Numbered from the stretch's first letter, positions 25,918 through 35,706 are shown. The stretch: DNA of 64,000 nt from CALCEB01 sp035531475 (GCA_035531475.1 DATKST010000025.1:7722-71721), one strand, 5' to 3'. The notes: generated from the letters alone by a model not told the origin. A program made the numbers and translations.

Positions 25918-26358
25918 TCACTGACCTAAGTATTCCCCTTGCCTGCAAAACGGCACATCTCGCAAGATCCCGCCGGCCCGCTTGCAACCGATTATAGCAG
26001 TTACACACAGCAGCAAACTATAGAAGATGGCAGGCACCGGGTGTTTCGGAACTTTGGCCGCCAGCGCTTCCTGCACCGCATCCTGAAACTCGCGCCCCGC
26101 CTCCACCCGATGCTTTACATCCTTCATCCCGTCCTTGGGAATATGCTGCACTTGCTTCTTCCCCTTCACCATGAAGGTGAGAAACCAGACCGGGTGGCCC
26201 TCACCCTCAGCGCAGTGACACGTGGCCTTGCCGTTATGCAGATGGCTGAGGGACAGGGAGCCTGGAAGTAGATCGTCGGGGATATGGAAGCGGCGCAGCA
26301 GTTCAAACACGCGTTGGCGGAGGCGCAAGGCTTGAGGTCCGCGCGGTTCGGTGTTCAT
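25918..26358 (-). pseudogene. DUF6788-like protein, probably truncated
   Basis: The first hundred residues resemble the DUF6788 family: PGSLSLSHLHNGKATCHCAEGEGHPVWFLTFMVKGKKQVQHIPKD followed by a helical segment. The family motif with a Cys-x-Cys pair is intact. The last 45 residues (from AKVPKHPVPA) do not look like the family and read as unrelated translated DNA, so the 3' part seems replaced or frameshifted. Genes of this family are often found beside transposases, but none is seen here. The remnant lies in a decayed region with purU and another broken gene. Confidence 0.55.
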
Positions 26359-26537
26359 CTAACTGTAATAAGACCATCAGATAAACCATCACCCCAAACT
26401 TTCCCTTAAGTGCGAAAATAGAGGGCTGCCTCTAAACCGGGCCGCCGGGAAGCGCAAAGGCCATCTTACAGGGCAGGATTCATTGGCAAGCGCCTAAGTT
26501 CCGAAATCGCTGTGCCCGAGACCGCAATCCTCTTGGT

Positions 26538-26805
26538 GAGTCGCCCGGTATCGGCGCCGGATTATCAATGTTCATCACTCCTTTCTCCCCGCCTTCATGG
26601 ACGCGCGGCCTTATCATGCCGCCTTCGAACGGGGGTAAAGCTTGTTGGCGCTACCAGCCACTACGTGGCCGATAAGCTTGACGAAGGGTCGATTATTGAG
26701 CAGGATATTACCCGCGTCTCACACCGCGACCAGTTTCACGACCTTGTACAGAAAGGCCGTGACCTCGAGCGCATCTTTCTTTCCCGCGCGGTTCGGTGGC
26801 ATTGA
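26538..26805 (+). pseudogene. purU: purU remnant, formyltetrahydrofolate deformylase C-terminus, frameshifted
   Basis: The sequence encodes the C-terminal third of PurU, which hydrolyses 10-formyl-THF to formate and THF. One frame gives VARYRRRIINVHHSFLPAF and DARPYHAAFERG up to a stop at about 26634; the neighbouring frame continues GVKLVGATSHYVADKLDEG, IIEQDITRVSHRD and DLVQKGRDLERIFLSRAVRW to the stop at 26805. The join is a one-base shift in the G-rich stretch near 26628-26633. The start and N-terminal two thirds are gone, so it cannot be functional. The GntR gene begins about 50 bases downstream. Confidence 0.8.
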
Positions 26806-26854
26806 GAGTATCGCATCCTGTTCGATGCGAATAAAACGGCGATCTTTGACTAAG

Positions 26855-27508
26855 ATGCGAATCGGAACGAAGAACCGGACCCGGGCCGAAAAGCTAGGCG
26901 AAGTGGAGCGCGTGTATCGTATTCTGCGCGAATGGCTGATCACCGCGAAGCTCCCACCGGGTGAATTCCTTTCGGAAGTTGATCTTGCGGCCCGGTGCAA
27001 GACCAGCCGTACCCCCGTGCGCGAAGCCTGCACCCGTCTGATGCAGGACAAGTGGTTGTCACGAATCCCGCGAAAAGGGTTTGTCGTCACGCCCATTTCG
27101 GTTCGCGACATCGTCGAGATGTACGAGTACAGAAAGGTCTTGGAGTGCTTTGCCGCAGAAAAGGTGGCCCAGGCAGCCAGCCGGTCAGAGATCGAAGAAC
27201 TCAAGCGCATCGCAGCTCCGGAAGACGATCCGGGCGCTGACCTTGCCTCCATCTTACAGGCCAATGAACTATTCCATCTTCGTTTGGCAGAATTGTCAGG
27301 CAATCATCGGATTGTCAGCCAACTCGGATTGATTCTGGCCTACGTCAGCCGGCTAGATACCCTCTGCACGCAAACGGTCCCCGGCTGGATTGGCCACCGC
27401 GACATCCTGCGCGCTCTGGACGCACGCCAACCCGATGAGGCACGGCATTCCATGGAAGTCCACATCGACCTCTCGCGCGACAAAATGGTGAAGCTCTTCA
27501 GTTCCTAA
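26855..27508 (+). CDS. GntR-family transcriptional regulator, FadR-type with FCD domain
   Basis: A 217-residue regulator: an N-terminal winged helix (EVERVYRILREWLITAKLPPGEFLSEVDLAA and TSRTPVREACTRLMQDKWL) and a C-terminal all-helical FCD effector domain (ELFHLRLAELSGNHRIVSQLG, GHRDILRALDARQPDEARHSMEVHIDLSRDKM). FCD proteins respond to carboxylic acids. An earlier ATG at 26825 is possible. It lies between two broken genes, so its original target may have been lost. Confidence 0.85.
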   Translation: MRIGTKNRTRAEKLGEVERVYRILREWLITAKLPPGEFLSEVDLAARCKTSRTPVREACTRLMQDKWLSRIPRKGFVVTPISVRDIVEMYEYRKVLECFAAEKVAQAASRSEIEELKRIAAPEDDPGADLASILQANELFHLRLAELSGNHRIVSQLGLILAYVSRLDTLCTQTVPGWIGHRDILRALDARQPDEARHSMEVHIDLSRDKMVKLFSS

Positions 27509-27581
27509 CCCGGCGTAGCCGGAACCAAACAGGTTTGGGACGCCAAGTGTTATGATCCATAAGTCGCGGATGGGCTTACAA

Positions 27582-28032
27582 ATGTTGACCGAACGTTACA
27601 GCGAGCAGATTGCCGGGGCGACTTCCTGATACGACCGTATGTTGCTTCAAGGCACCTTGCCGGGGTTGTGTTATGCCGAGGGGATGACGGGCTATCTTTA
27701 CGCCCATCACATCCGCATCTTCGACTACGCTCTGTGGGCACAGCCGCGGCGCGAAACCCTGCGCCAGAACGCCGAGCGCCTGGGCGGCGGAGAACGGGCT
27801 GGAGATCGAATTCATCCGCCGCCCCAAGAGCTTCCGCAAGGCGACCGCCAACCGACGCTACCTGGAATTTCTCTCCACCCTGGACGATCCGACAGCCGGG
27901 ATCGACCGCCTGCAGAAGGTCAGCGAACCGGCCCTGGCGACCGAGCCATTCAGGGGCAAAGTCCCAAATCTTCAGGTCACCTTCAACAGCATAGCGGAAG
28001 CCATGCTCCGACGTCGCCATCGCAGCGATTGA
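27582..28032 (+). pseudogene. Remnant of a widespread gene of unknown function, internal deletion and disabling mutations
   Basis: Reading begins MLTERYSEQIAGATS, hits a TGA stop where intact homologues (from memory) have a cysteine, and continues YDRMLLQGTLPG, CYAEGMTGYLYAHHIRIFDYA and NAERL. One extra G near 27784 then shifts the frame to ENGLEIEFIRRPKSFRK, which joins directly to a C-terminal piece, NRRYLEFLSTLDDPTAGIDRL, ending at the TGA at 28030. In the full protein these pieces are separated by roughly 250 residues, so there is a stop, a frameshift and a large internal deletion. It converges with the DHA2 transporter gene with two bases between the stops. Confidence 0.65.
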
Positions 28033-28034
28033 CC

Positions 28035-29630
28035 TCAATGCACGGCCAGGGGTCCCCTGCTCGACCCGGGCCTCTTCATCAGAAATACGAACGGGACCAT
28101 CACCAGAATTACCACCGCCAACAAACGGAAGTCGTCCAGATAAGCCAGCATGTTGGCTTGCCGGGCGACCACACCATAGAGCAAGCCATAGGCCTTGCGC
28201 GCTGCATCCGCCGTGCTGGCGTCCTTCAGGAACAATTGGCTGCTGGCGCCCCGAAGAGCACCGAACAGGGTGGGGTTGTAGTTGTTGACGTGGCTCACCA
28301 AATTCAATTGATGGATTTGGGCGCGGCGGCTCAGCATGGTGGTCACCACGGAAATTCCAAAGCTTCCCCCAATATTGCGAGAGAGGTTGATGAAACCGGA
28401 AGCGGCGTTGTTCTTTTCACGCGGCAGGAAAGAATAGGCCACCGTATTGATGGGCACAAAAAGGAAGGCCAGTCCGCAGGCTTGTAGCACACGCGTCCAC
28501 ATCAGCGTGCCGAAATCGACCCCCAGATCGAACCGGGCCATGCGGAAGAGCGACACGGAAACCACCAGCAGACCCAAGGCGATCAGCAGGCGGGCGTCAT
28601 AATGCGTGGTCAGGTAACCCACCAGGGGCAACAACAGGATGATGGCAATACCGCCGGGTGAGATCATCATGCCGGCGAGCTCCGCCGTGTAACCCATCAT
28701 CGTCTGAGCAAAAAGCGGCAAGAGCAGAGTGCTGGCGAGCAGGGCAAATCCCACCATGAACATCAGCACGTTGGCCATCAGAAACGTCCGGTCTCGAAGC
28801 AGATGGATGTCCACCACGGGATCCTTGTGCAACCATTCCCACACGATGGCCCCGGCCAGCGCCAGAACGGAAACCGTCGTAAAGACTACGATGGTGTGGC
28901 TTTCAAACCAGTCGTCGCGCTGGCCTTTGTCAAGCACCACCTGGAGAAAGCCCAGCCCAATCGCGATCAACGCAAATCCGATGTAATCAATCTTCAATCC
29001 TGCCTTCTTGCTCTGGCGCATGTAGGGCGGGTCGGTCACCATGCGCGACGTCAACAATAGTGAAGCGACCCCCACCGGCACATTGATAAAGAAGATCCAG
29101 CGCCACGTGAAATTGTCCGTGATCCAGCCGCCGAGCGTCGGACCGAGTGCGGGCGCTGCCACCACCGCCATTCCATATACGGCGAACGCCATTCCTCGCT
29201 TGGAGGCCGGGAAAGTATCCGCCAGGATGGCCTGCTCGCTGGGCTGCAGGCCGCCGCCGCCCACGCCCTGCAGCACGCGAAAGAGGATTAACGCTTCGAG
29301 GCTGGGCGCAATTCCACAAAGGAAAGAACTGGTCGCAAAGATGGTTACACAAGTCATGTAGAAGTGCTTCCGTCCGAAACGGTTGGAAAGCCATCCACTC
29401 AGGGGCAGGACCACGGCGTTGGAAACAAGGTAGGAGGTGAGCACCCAGGTGCTCTCATCTATCCCCGCTGAAAGCCCGCCGGCAATATGGGGCAAGGCCA
29501 CGTTGGCGATGCTCGTATCGAGCACTTCCATGAACGTTGCCAAGGTCACGGTGAGGGCTATGAGCCACGGATTGTGCCCGGGGTGCCAGCTCCACTCCGG
29601 CCCTCGCGGGGAATGGGGTTCCTGGCTCAT
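28035..29630 (-). CDS. DHA2-family MFS drug exporter, EmrB/QacA type (second of the locus)
   Basis: A 14-helix major facilitator of 531 residues predicted to pump hydrophobic compounds out with proton exchange. Family motifs: motif D1 near TLATFMEVLDTSIANVALPHIAGG, motif A GWLSNRFGRKHFYM, and motif C in YGMAVVAAPALGPTLGGWI. It ends MKRPGSSRGPLAVH. Its start overlaps the stop of the HlyD-type adaptor gene by four bases, so they are coupled. It differs clearly in sequence from the other DHA2 protein at 32648-34216. Confidence 0.93.
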   Translation of the reverse strand: MSQEPHSPRGPEWSWHPGHNPWLIALTVTLATFMEVLDTSIANVALPHIAGGLSAGIDESTWVLTSYLVSNAVVLPLSGWLSNRFGRKHFYMTCVTIFATSSFLCGIAPSLEALILFRVLQGVGGGGLQPSEQAILADTFPASKRGMAFAVYGMAVVAAPALGPTLGGWITDNFTWRWIFFINVPVGVASLLLTSRMVTDPPYMRQSKKAGLKIDYIGFALIAIGLGFLQVVLDKGQRDDWFESHTIVVFTTVSVLALAGAIVWEWLHKDPVVDIHLLRDRTFLMANVLMFMVGFALLASTLLLPLFAQTMMGYTAELAGMMISPGGIAIILLLPLVGYLTTHYDARLLIALGLLVVSVSLFRMARFDLGVDFGTLMWTRVLQACGLAFLFVPINTVAYSFLPREKNNAASGFINLSRNIGGSFGISVVTTMLSRRAQIHQLNLVSHVNNYNPTLFGALRGASSQLFLKDASTADAARKAYGLLYGVVARQANMLAYLDDFRLLAVVILVMVPFVFLMKRPGSSRGPLAVH

Positions 29631-30928
29631 TTCACCCTCACCCGGGGTTCAACCGAAAGTCCTGGACGAAGCAGATGGCCAGAATCCTGGCCTGAGTCAA
29701 TGGCAATTCTCACCGGCACCCGTTGCACCACTTTCACATAGTTGCCCGTGGCATTTTCGGGCGGCAGGAGGCTGAATAGCGATCCGGTGGCCCCGGCGAT
29801 GTTCAGCACATGACCGTTGTAATCATGGTCAAAGGCGTCCACATGGATGATGGCTTTTTGGCCGGGACGCATATTGAGAAGCTGTGTTTCCTTGAAATTG
29901 GCGGTCACCCAGATATCGTTGAGGGGAACAATCGCCATCAGCGCCTGCCCAGGCTGAACATAGGCCCCAATTTGTGCGGAACGCTGCCCCACGATCCCAT
30001 CCACCGGAGCCACAATGGTGGCGTAGGTCAGGTTTAACTGCGCTTGATCGAGCTGGGCTTTGCCCTTGTCAGCAACGGCCTGCGCGGCCAAGGCGCGGTC
30101 GCGGGTGATGGACACTTGGCGGGGCCCGGTGCGCGCATATCTCAATTGGGCGTTGGCCTGTGCCACCCGCTGCCGGGCTTGAGCCACTTGCTTCTCCGCC
30201 ACGGCCGCTGAGGCGCGGGCAGCCGCCACCGCCGCTGCCGTTCCGTTCGCCGTTTCCACCGCCTGCACATACTGTTGCTCGGAGATTTCCTGCTTGCTCA
30301 CCAACTGCTTGTAACGGTTCACATCATCCTCAGCTTTGGCGTTGTTGGCCTCAGACTGGCGGAGGCCGGCCTGGGAGGCGTCGAACTGCTGCTCGGCGGC
30401 GGAAAGGCCGGCCTCCGCGTCACTCACCCCGGCGCTGGCGCTACTAAGCTGTGTACTGGTATTCACCTGGCTCACCGGAACGTTCGCCATCATGGACCGC
30501 GCCATCGCCAGGTCGTTTTCATAGGCCGCCCGGGCGCTTTCTACCGCCACTTGATAATCCGTGGGATCGATTTGCACCAGCACCTGGCCGGCCTTCACGC
30601 TGTCGTTGTTATTCACTGTGACTTTGGTGATGGTGCCGGCCACGCGCGAGCTGATGGGGTTGATATAACCGTCAATTTCCGCATCATCCGTCGATTCCCA
30701 ACCGGCATAGTGGCGGTATAGAAAGACCGAAGCCACTGCCAAGGCAACGACGCCCCCAACGATGAGCCACTTGCCGCGGGCGCTGCTCCCACGCTTCGCG
30801 GCATCATCGAGTTCAAGGCCGTTACCGGTTCCGGCCGTCTGGCCCTTTTGCGGGATGCTCGGCGCCGGCGCAGTGTGAGCTTCAGGCTGGGATTTCTGGG
30901 TCTCGGTCTGAACTCTTTCGTCCGTCAT
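29627..30928 (-). CDS. HlyD/EmrA-family membrane fusion protein
   Basis: The periplasmic adaptor of a tripartite efflux system, 433 residues. It has a cytoplasmic proline-rich N-terminus, one membrane helix (WLIVGGVVALAVASVFLYRHYAG), the lipoyl-like half (DDAEIDGYINPISSRVAGTITKV), a long coiled coil rich in Ala/Gln (residues about 145-270), the second lipoyl half (DGIVGQRSAQIGAYVQPGQALM), and a beta-barrel (WVTANFKETQLLNMRPGQKA). It overlaps the TolC gene upstream and the DHA2 gene downstream by four bases each. Confidence 0.93.
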   Translation of the reverse strand: MTDERVQTETQKSQPEAHTAPAPSIPQKGQTAGTGNGLELDDAAKRGSSARGKWLIVGGVVALAVASVFLYRHYAGWESTDDAEIDGYINPISSRVAGTITKVTVNNNDSVKAGQVLVQIDPTDYQVAVESARAAYENDLAMARSMMANVPVSQVNTSTQLSSASAGVSDAEAGLSAAEQQFDASQAGLRQSEANNAKAEDDVNRYKQLVSKQEISEQQYVQAVETANGTAAAVAAARASAAVAEKQVAQARQRVAQANAQLRYARTGPRQVSITRDRALAAQAVADKGKAQLDQAQLNLTYATIVAPVDGIVGQRSAQIGAYVQPGQALMAIVPLNDIWVTANFKETQLLNMRPGQKAIIHVDAFDHDYNGHVLNIAGATGSLFSLLPPENATGNYVKVVQRVPVRIAIDSGQDSGHLLRPGLSVEPRVRVK

Positions 30929-32409
30929 TTGTTTCCCTCCAGATATTGCATCGCCGCGCGTTCCGCGATGCCCATGGATTGCGCCAGCGAAACCTTGGCG
31001 AGGTTGTGGGAATAAAGGCTTGAAATATAGGCTTGGTCGGCGTTGGCGACGGATTCCTGGGCTTCAACCACTTCAATGTTGTCCGCTACCCCAGCCTTGA
31101 AGCGGTCACGCGCCTGCTCGAGGGTTTGATGCGCCAAGTCTTCGCTACTCTTTGCCACTTGAACCTGGTCCTCCGCTGTTTTCAAATTCATCAATGCGGT
31201 GCGGACTTGATAATCGATCTGGGCTTTTAAGTCGGCGAGCTGATCCTTCTTCTGGCGGAGCGCGGCATCCGCCTGCAACAATTCGCCGCGGACTTTGCCG
31301 CCTTGGAACACCGGGATGTTCAGCGTTCCTTGAATGGCAAACGTCTCATGGGAGTTGGGAAGCGAAAGACCGATGTCTCCAAAATTGGCGCCGAAACCCA
31401 CTGACGGATACCGCTCCGCCACGATCGCCCGCCGGGATTGCTCCGCCGCCCGCACGCTGGCCTCTGCGCTCTTGAAGTCCGGGCGGTTGGCGTAAGCCCG
31501 CGCCAAAGCCTCATCCACGTTGATGCCTTCCAGCGGAGAATAGGGGGTCTTATCCGTCACCGCGAACCCTTGTCCGTTGGGAAGGCCAATGACGCGAGCC
31601 AGCCTCAGCTTGCCAGTTTCGAACAGGTTCTTGGCCGACAAAAGCTGCTGCTGGCGTGACTTCAATTCCACTTGAGCGCGCAAGACGTCGATTCGCGGAC
31701 TCACTCCGGCGTGCAACTGGTCCGCAGCCTGCTGGTAAAGCGCCTTCGCCGTGTTCACCTGGGCCTCGGTGGCAGAGACCTGAGCCGCATCAGCATTCAC
31801 CTGCAAGTAAGCGTTCCCCACGGCCAGGACCACCAAATCCCGGGCTTCAAGATAGTTGTATTCCGCCGCTCGCACCTTCCACGATGAAGCCCTGATATTC
31901 CGCAACGCGTGAAGGTCAAGAACTGGGGCATTCAAATAAGCGCGGGCATCAAAAAGGCTGAATGGCCCTACGATCGTCGGAACTCCCGGAATTCCGGGAA
32001 AGCCAAACGCCGCGAGGTTGATCTGCTGCCTTTCCATGTAAGAGGACGTCGTTAGATGTGGCAACAGATCGCTCAAGGACTGCCAGCGCTGGCCGCGCGC
32101 CGCGCGCGTGTCTTCGCTATCCAGCAGAGCGCCCAGATTGTTTTTCAAGCCACGTTCAATTGCGTCCTTCAAAGAGAGGCTGAGAACTGCAGCCGTTGCC
32201 TTCCCTTCCGGCACACTTCCCAAGAACTGATTCTGCGCTGAACCCTGGAGGTTCATCACGGCCGAGGCGGGAAGCTGAGCGCCGCCGGAGACTTGCCCTC
32301 CGCCCGCCGGCGCATATTGGGCGCTGGCGCAACCCAGGACCAGGGTAAATGCGGCGAAAGTCATCGCGCTCGTCTGAAGGAAATTGAAAATGCTTGCTCT
32401 CCTGATCAT
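30925..32409 (-). CDS. TolC-family outer membrane efflux protein, possible lipoprotein
   Basis: The outer membrane channel of the efflux system. From the ATG at 32409, preceded by a GAGAGGA ribosome site, it has 494 residues with a signal peptide that ends in a lipobox-like LVLGC. Two OEP domains follow, each with the helix-strand-helix pattern of TolC (SLKDAIERGLKNNLGALLDSEDTRAARGQ and VRAAEQSRRAIVAERYPSVGFGANFGDIGL). The C-terminal heptads (TLEQARDRFKAGVADNIEVVEAQESVANA) are typical. The frame is open up to 32532, but that part lacks a ribosome site and signal character. Confidence 0.9.
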   Translation of the reverse strand: MIRRASIFNFLQTSAMTFAAFTLVLGCASAQYAPAGGGQVSGGAQLPASAVMNLQGSAQNQFLGSVPEGKATAAVLSLSLKDAIERGLKNNLGALLDSEDTRAARGQRWQSLSDLLPHLTTSSYMERQQINLAAFGFPGIPGVPTIVGPFSLFDARAYLNAPVLDLHALRNIRASSWKVRAAEYNYLEARDLVVLAVGNAYLQVNADAAQVSATEAQVNTAKALYQQAADQLHAGVSPRIDVLRAQVELKSRQQQLLSAKNLFETGKLRLARVIGLPNGQGFAVTDKTPYSPLEGINVDEALARAYANRPDFKSAEASVRAAEQSRRAIVAERYPSVGFGANFGDIGLSLPNSHETFAIQGTLNIPVFQGGKVRGELLQADAALRQKKDQLADLKAQIDYQVRTALMNLKTAEDQVQVAKSSEDLAHQTLEQARDRFKAGVADNIEVVEAQESVANADQAYISSLYSHNLAKVSLAQSMGIAERAAMQYLEGNK

Positions 32410-32647
32410 CTTAAATAGATCCTCTCTTGTTTCTTGCGCCTTGCGCTGACGCGGCGAGGATAACTCCACCGCGTAATGGTGCGCGTGACTGCTGGCCATG
32501 CCGCATGATCCCAGAATCACCTCCCCGCTCATCGGCCGGCACCACAGTCTCCACGCTCAGCGGGTGCCTGCGGAGCAAAGGGGCCCGGCCTCGTGAATTC
32601 CGGGCGGGCCCATGATCGTCTGTGTGCTTGCTCTGCTCAGAACCGGA

Positions 32648-34216
32648 TCAATGCGCCGCCATTCTTTCTCCACTGCCGCTGGGCCTCTTCATCAGCAAAA
32701 TGAAGGGCAACATGCAGAAGAACATGATGGCCAGCAACCGGAAGGCATCGTTGTAGGACATCATCCTGGCCTGCTGCTCCACCATGGCCCACACCGCCGC
32801 GTAAGCCCGGTGCGTGGCCGTGGAGATGTCCGCGCCGCTGGACATGAACAGGTCCCGCAATCCGCTCAACAGGGTCTGGGACTGATGGTTGTAAGCATTC
32901 ACGTGCGATCCCAGCGTATTGAGGTGTACCTGTTCCCGCCGTACTTGCATCGTATCCACGGCGGCGATGCCAATGCTGCCACCCAGATTCCGCACCAGGT
33001 TGAAAAGGCTGGTGGCGTTGCCCATGGTCTCTTTGGGAATGGGGTCCATGGTGATGGTGGTCAAAGGAACGAAGAGCAGTCCCAGGGACAATCCCATCAC
33101 CAACTGCGGCCAGAAGAAATCCCAATAACCGGCATGAAGGTTCAACCAGGAAAATTGCAACAGGGTGAATGCCGCAGCGCTCAGCCCCAACGCCAGCAAC
33201 TTGCGGGAATCAAACCGCACCATGATGATGCCCACCACTGGCATGGCGAGGAATGACCCCATGCCGCGCGGTACCATGGCGATGCCAGCCTGAAGCGCGG
33301 GGTATCCCAAAAGCGTCTGGAGAACGAGCGGGATGAGAACCGTGCTGCCATAGAGTCCGACGCCCAGCAATGCCATCATGAAGACACCGGTGGCGTAGGT
33401 GCGGATTTTGAAGATCCGCAGGTTCACCACCGGGTCGCGAGTGCGAAGCTCATAAATCACAAAAGCTGCCAGCGAACCGATCGCCAGCGCCATCAAAACC
33501 GTAATCCAATGGGTCGAGAACCAGTCCTTCTCCTGGCCCTTGTCCAACACCACCTGCAGAGCGCCGATGCCCACCGCCAACATACCGATGCCCCAATAGT
33601 CTACGCGCTCCGAAGTTCGGCGAATGTAAGGCGGATCAAACACAAAAAGCTGGGTCATGATGAGGGAAGCGATGCCCACCGGAATGTTGATGTAGAAGAC
33701 CCAACGCCAACTGTAGCTATCCGTCAGCCAGCCGCCCAGCACCGGCCCCAGCATGGGCGCCACGACAATTCCCAGTCCCCAGAAGCCCATCGCCTTGCCG
33801 CGATCTTTGGGAGCAAAGGACTCCAGCAAGACCGCCTGCGAAATGGGTTGCAGTCCTCCTCCGCACGCCCCCTGAATGACCCTGAAAACGATCAAGGCCG
33901 AAAGGTTCGGCGCCAAGCCACAGAGGAACGATGCGGCGGTGAATCCCGTCACCGACATCATCAGCAGTCGCTTCCGTCCGAAGAAGTTTCCCAACCAGCC
34001 GGTGAGCGGCAGGATGATGGCATTCGACACCAGGTAAGAGGTCAAGGTCCAAGTGGACTCGTCCACGGTGGCGGAAAGGTTACCGGCAATGTGAGGCAAG
34101 GACACGTTCACCACGGTGGTGTCCAACACCTCCATGAAGGTGCTCAACATCACCGCAATGGCAATGATCCAGGGGTTCACGTGCGGAATGGCTGGAGCTT
34201 TGTCCTGCTGGTCCAT
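32648..34216 (-). CDS. DHA2-family MFS drug exporter, EmrB type (first of the locus)
   Basis: A 522-residue, 14-helix transporter with VMLSTFMEVLDTTVVNVSLPHIAGN, GWLGNFFGRKRLLM (motif A) and GLGIVVAPMLGPVLGGWL (motif C). It is the first gene of the minus-strand efflux run and lies 238 bases ahead of the TolC start. Two DHA2 exporters around one TolC and one adaptor is uncommon; both could share the adaptor. Its 5' region lies next to the terminator of the radical SAM gene. Confidence 0.92.
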   Translation of the reverse strand: MDQQDKAPAIPHVNPWIIAIAVMLSTFMEVLDTTVVNVSLPHIAGNLSATVDESTWTLTSYLVSNAIILPLTGWLGNFFGRKRLLMMSVTGFTAASFLCGLAPNLSALIVFRVIQGACGGGLQPISQAVLLESFAPKDRGKAMGFWGLGIVVAPMLGPVLGGWLTDSYSWRWVFYINIPVGIASLIMTQLFVFDPPYIRRTSERVDYWGIGMLAVGIGALQVVLDKGQEKDWFSTHWITVLMALAIGSLAAFVIYELRTRDPVVNLRIFKIRTYATGVFMMALLGVGLYGSTVLIPLVLQTLLGYPALQAGIAMVPRGMGSFLAMPVVGIIMVRFDSRKLLALGLSAAAFTLLQFSWLNLHAGYWDFFWPQLVMGLSLGLLFVPLTTITMDPIPKETMGNATSLFNLVRNLGGSIGIAAVDTMQVRREQVHLNTLGSHVNAYNHQSQTLLSGLRDLFMSSGADISTATHRAYAAVWAMVEQQARMMSYNDAFRLLAIMFFCMLPFILLMKRPSGSGERMAAH

Positions 34217-34330
34217 AGAGATTCACTGATTGTACTAGAGACGCTCACCCAAGAGACGCCGCATTTTCAAGCAAACGTCAAGAAATAGGATTTGCCCCGG
34301 CGATTTTCGCTGATTATGAGCTTGCAGAAA

Positions 34331-34365
34331 GATCGGGATAGGGGGAACGGTGCCCTATCCCGATC
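34331..34365 (-). terminator. Intrinsic terminator after the radical SAM gene
   Basis: Thirteen-base perfect stem, GATCGGGATAGGG against CCCTATCCCGATC, with a nine-base loop; on the minus strand it is followed by TTTCTGC, a short T tract. It lies 25 bases past the radical SAM stop and separates that gene from the efflux operon. Confidence 0.75.
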
Positions 34366-34389
34366 CTGTCCTGAGAGGAGCAAAATGGA

Positions 34390-35706
34390 TCAATCTTCGA
34401 AGCTACCGCTGGTTCCCTGGAAGCCGCGCGCCGCCTGCCGCAGTACCCACTTGATCGCTCTTGCATCATCGTAGGCATAACCCAGGTTATGATTCAGGGT
34501 GGAAAAGCAGTGCGTCTGGCAGGTCTTCTTCATTTCATGGAGCTGAGACTTCTCGAAGTTATGTTTCTCTATCACGCCCCAGTCATAATTCGCCGAGTAC
34601 ATGGGGAAGCAGGGCGCCAGCGTCCCGTCCACGCGGATAATCATGGAATTTTGACCGGCCCGGCAGTTCCAGGATTCCACTTTGCCACGCAGGAATTGCT
34701 TCATGTCATTCAGGCGCTTGACGGAATTCACCATCTTGTAGCCCGCCTTGTTTTTCTCAATCAGCCAGTCGATCAGGGCGTCCGCCTGGGGCCAGTCTTC
34801 CCGGGTGAGGAAGGTGCTGTTCTGGTCCGCATGCTTGAAGTGTTCCTGTTCGATCATGGGTGATTCGTTGATGTGATAATCGGTGGCGATGCCGTTGTCA
34901 TAGGCGATCTCCGTCAGTTGCTTCACGTCGCCCATGTTGGTGCGGCAGATGTTGATGTTGAAGAACACCGAATATCCGTAGCGGTACTGCTTCTTCACCA
35001 GGTAATCGAAGTTCTTCCGGACCGGATTCAGCGCTTTGGGCAGCCCAGGTTTTTCATCCACCGCATCGACCGCGAAATTGATGGTGGCGACGCCGGCATC
35101 CGCTAGCTTGTCGATCACGTCGGGCCGCAGCAGACGGGCATTGGTTGGGACGTAGATCCAGAATCCCTTCTTGGCCGCATAATAAACCACCTTGTGCGTA
35201 AAGCCGGGGCGCAGCAGCGGCTCGCCGCCCATCAGCGCCAGCACCCGACAAGTGGTCGAGTGCAGCCAATCGATGGATCGCTTGGCCACGTCTTCCGTCA
35301 TACCCTTCACCCGGTTGTCAAACGCCCAGCAATAGTGGCATTCCAGGTTGCATTTCCACTCCGTAAACAGAAAAGCGATGATCGGGTGGAAGTCGCCGGG
35401 AAGCAGCCGCGATTTAATGTAAGGGAACATCCAGCCCTTCATTGTTTTGTAGACAGTGGGCGCCGGCCACTTCCGTTTATAGGGATCAGTGGGCGATCCG
35501 TGGTCATCGCTGGGCAGGTGTTCGCTGGTCAGGAGTGCGGGATGTTGCGGGAAAACTGGTTCGGGCAGCTCCTGGGGAACATTCGCGGGTGGCGGCAGGA
35601 GCCGGTTGGAAGTTGGCTTCTTCAAGAGATCGTGGAGTTGTACGTCTAAGCGGAATGGCTGCTTTCTTTCTCCCTGCAGTTGAGGTGGTTGTATTCCTGC
35701 ACTCAT
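34390..35706 (-). CDS. Radical SAM protein with C-terminal cysteine-rich (SPASM-like) segment
   Basis: A 438-residue radical SAM enzyme. The cluster motif is CNLECHYC (Cys119, Cys123, Cys126), followed by VLALMGGEPLLRPGF and a TIM-barrel core. The C-terminal region holds extra cysteines (NCRAGQNSMIIRVDGTLAPCFPMY, TCQTHCF) that could bind auxiliary clusters as in SPASM proteins. A proline-rich N-terminal stretch of about 90 residues precedes the barrel, which is longer than usual. No peptide substrate gene was recognised nearby. It lies 282 bases downstream of the STAS gene on the same strand. Confidence 0.85.
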   Translation of the reverse strand: MSAGIQPPQLQGERKQPFRLDVQLHDLLKKPTSNRLLPPPANVPQELPEPVFPQHPALLTSEHLPSDDHGSPTDPYKRKWPAPTVYKTMKGWMFPYIKSRLLPGDFHPIIAFLFTEWKCNLECHYCWAFDNRVKGMTEDVAKRSIDWLHSTTCRVLALMGGEPLLRPGFTHKVVYYAAKKGFWIYVPTNARLLRPDVIDKLADAGVATINFAVDAVDEKPGLPKALNPVRKNFDYLVKKQYRYGYSVFFNINICRTNMGDVKQLTEIAYDNGIATDYHINESPMIEQEHFKHADQNSTFLTREDWPQADALIDWLIEKNKAGYKMVNSVKRLNDMKQFLRGKVESWNCRAGQNSMIIRVDGTLAPCFPMYSANYDWGVIEKHNFEKSQLHEMKKTCQTHCFSTLNHNLGYAYDDARAIKWVLRQAARGFQGTSGSFED

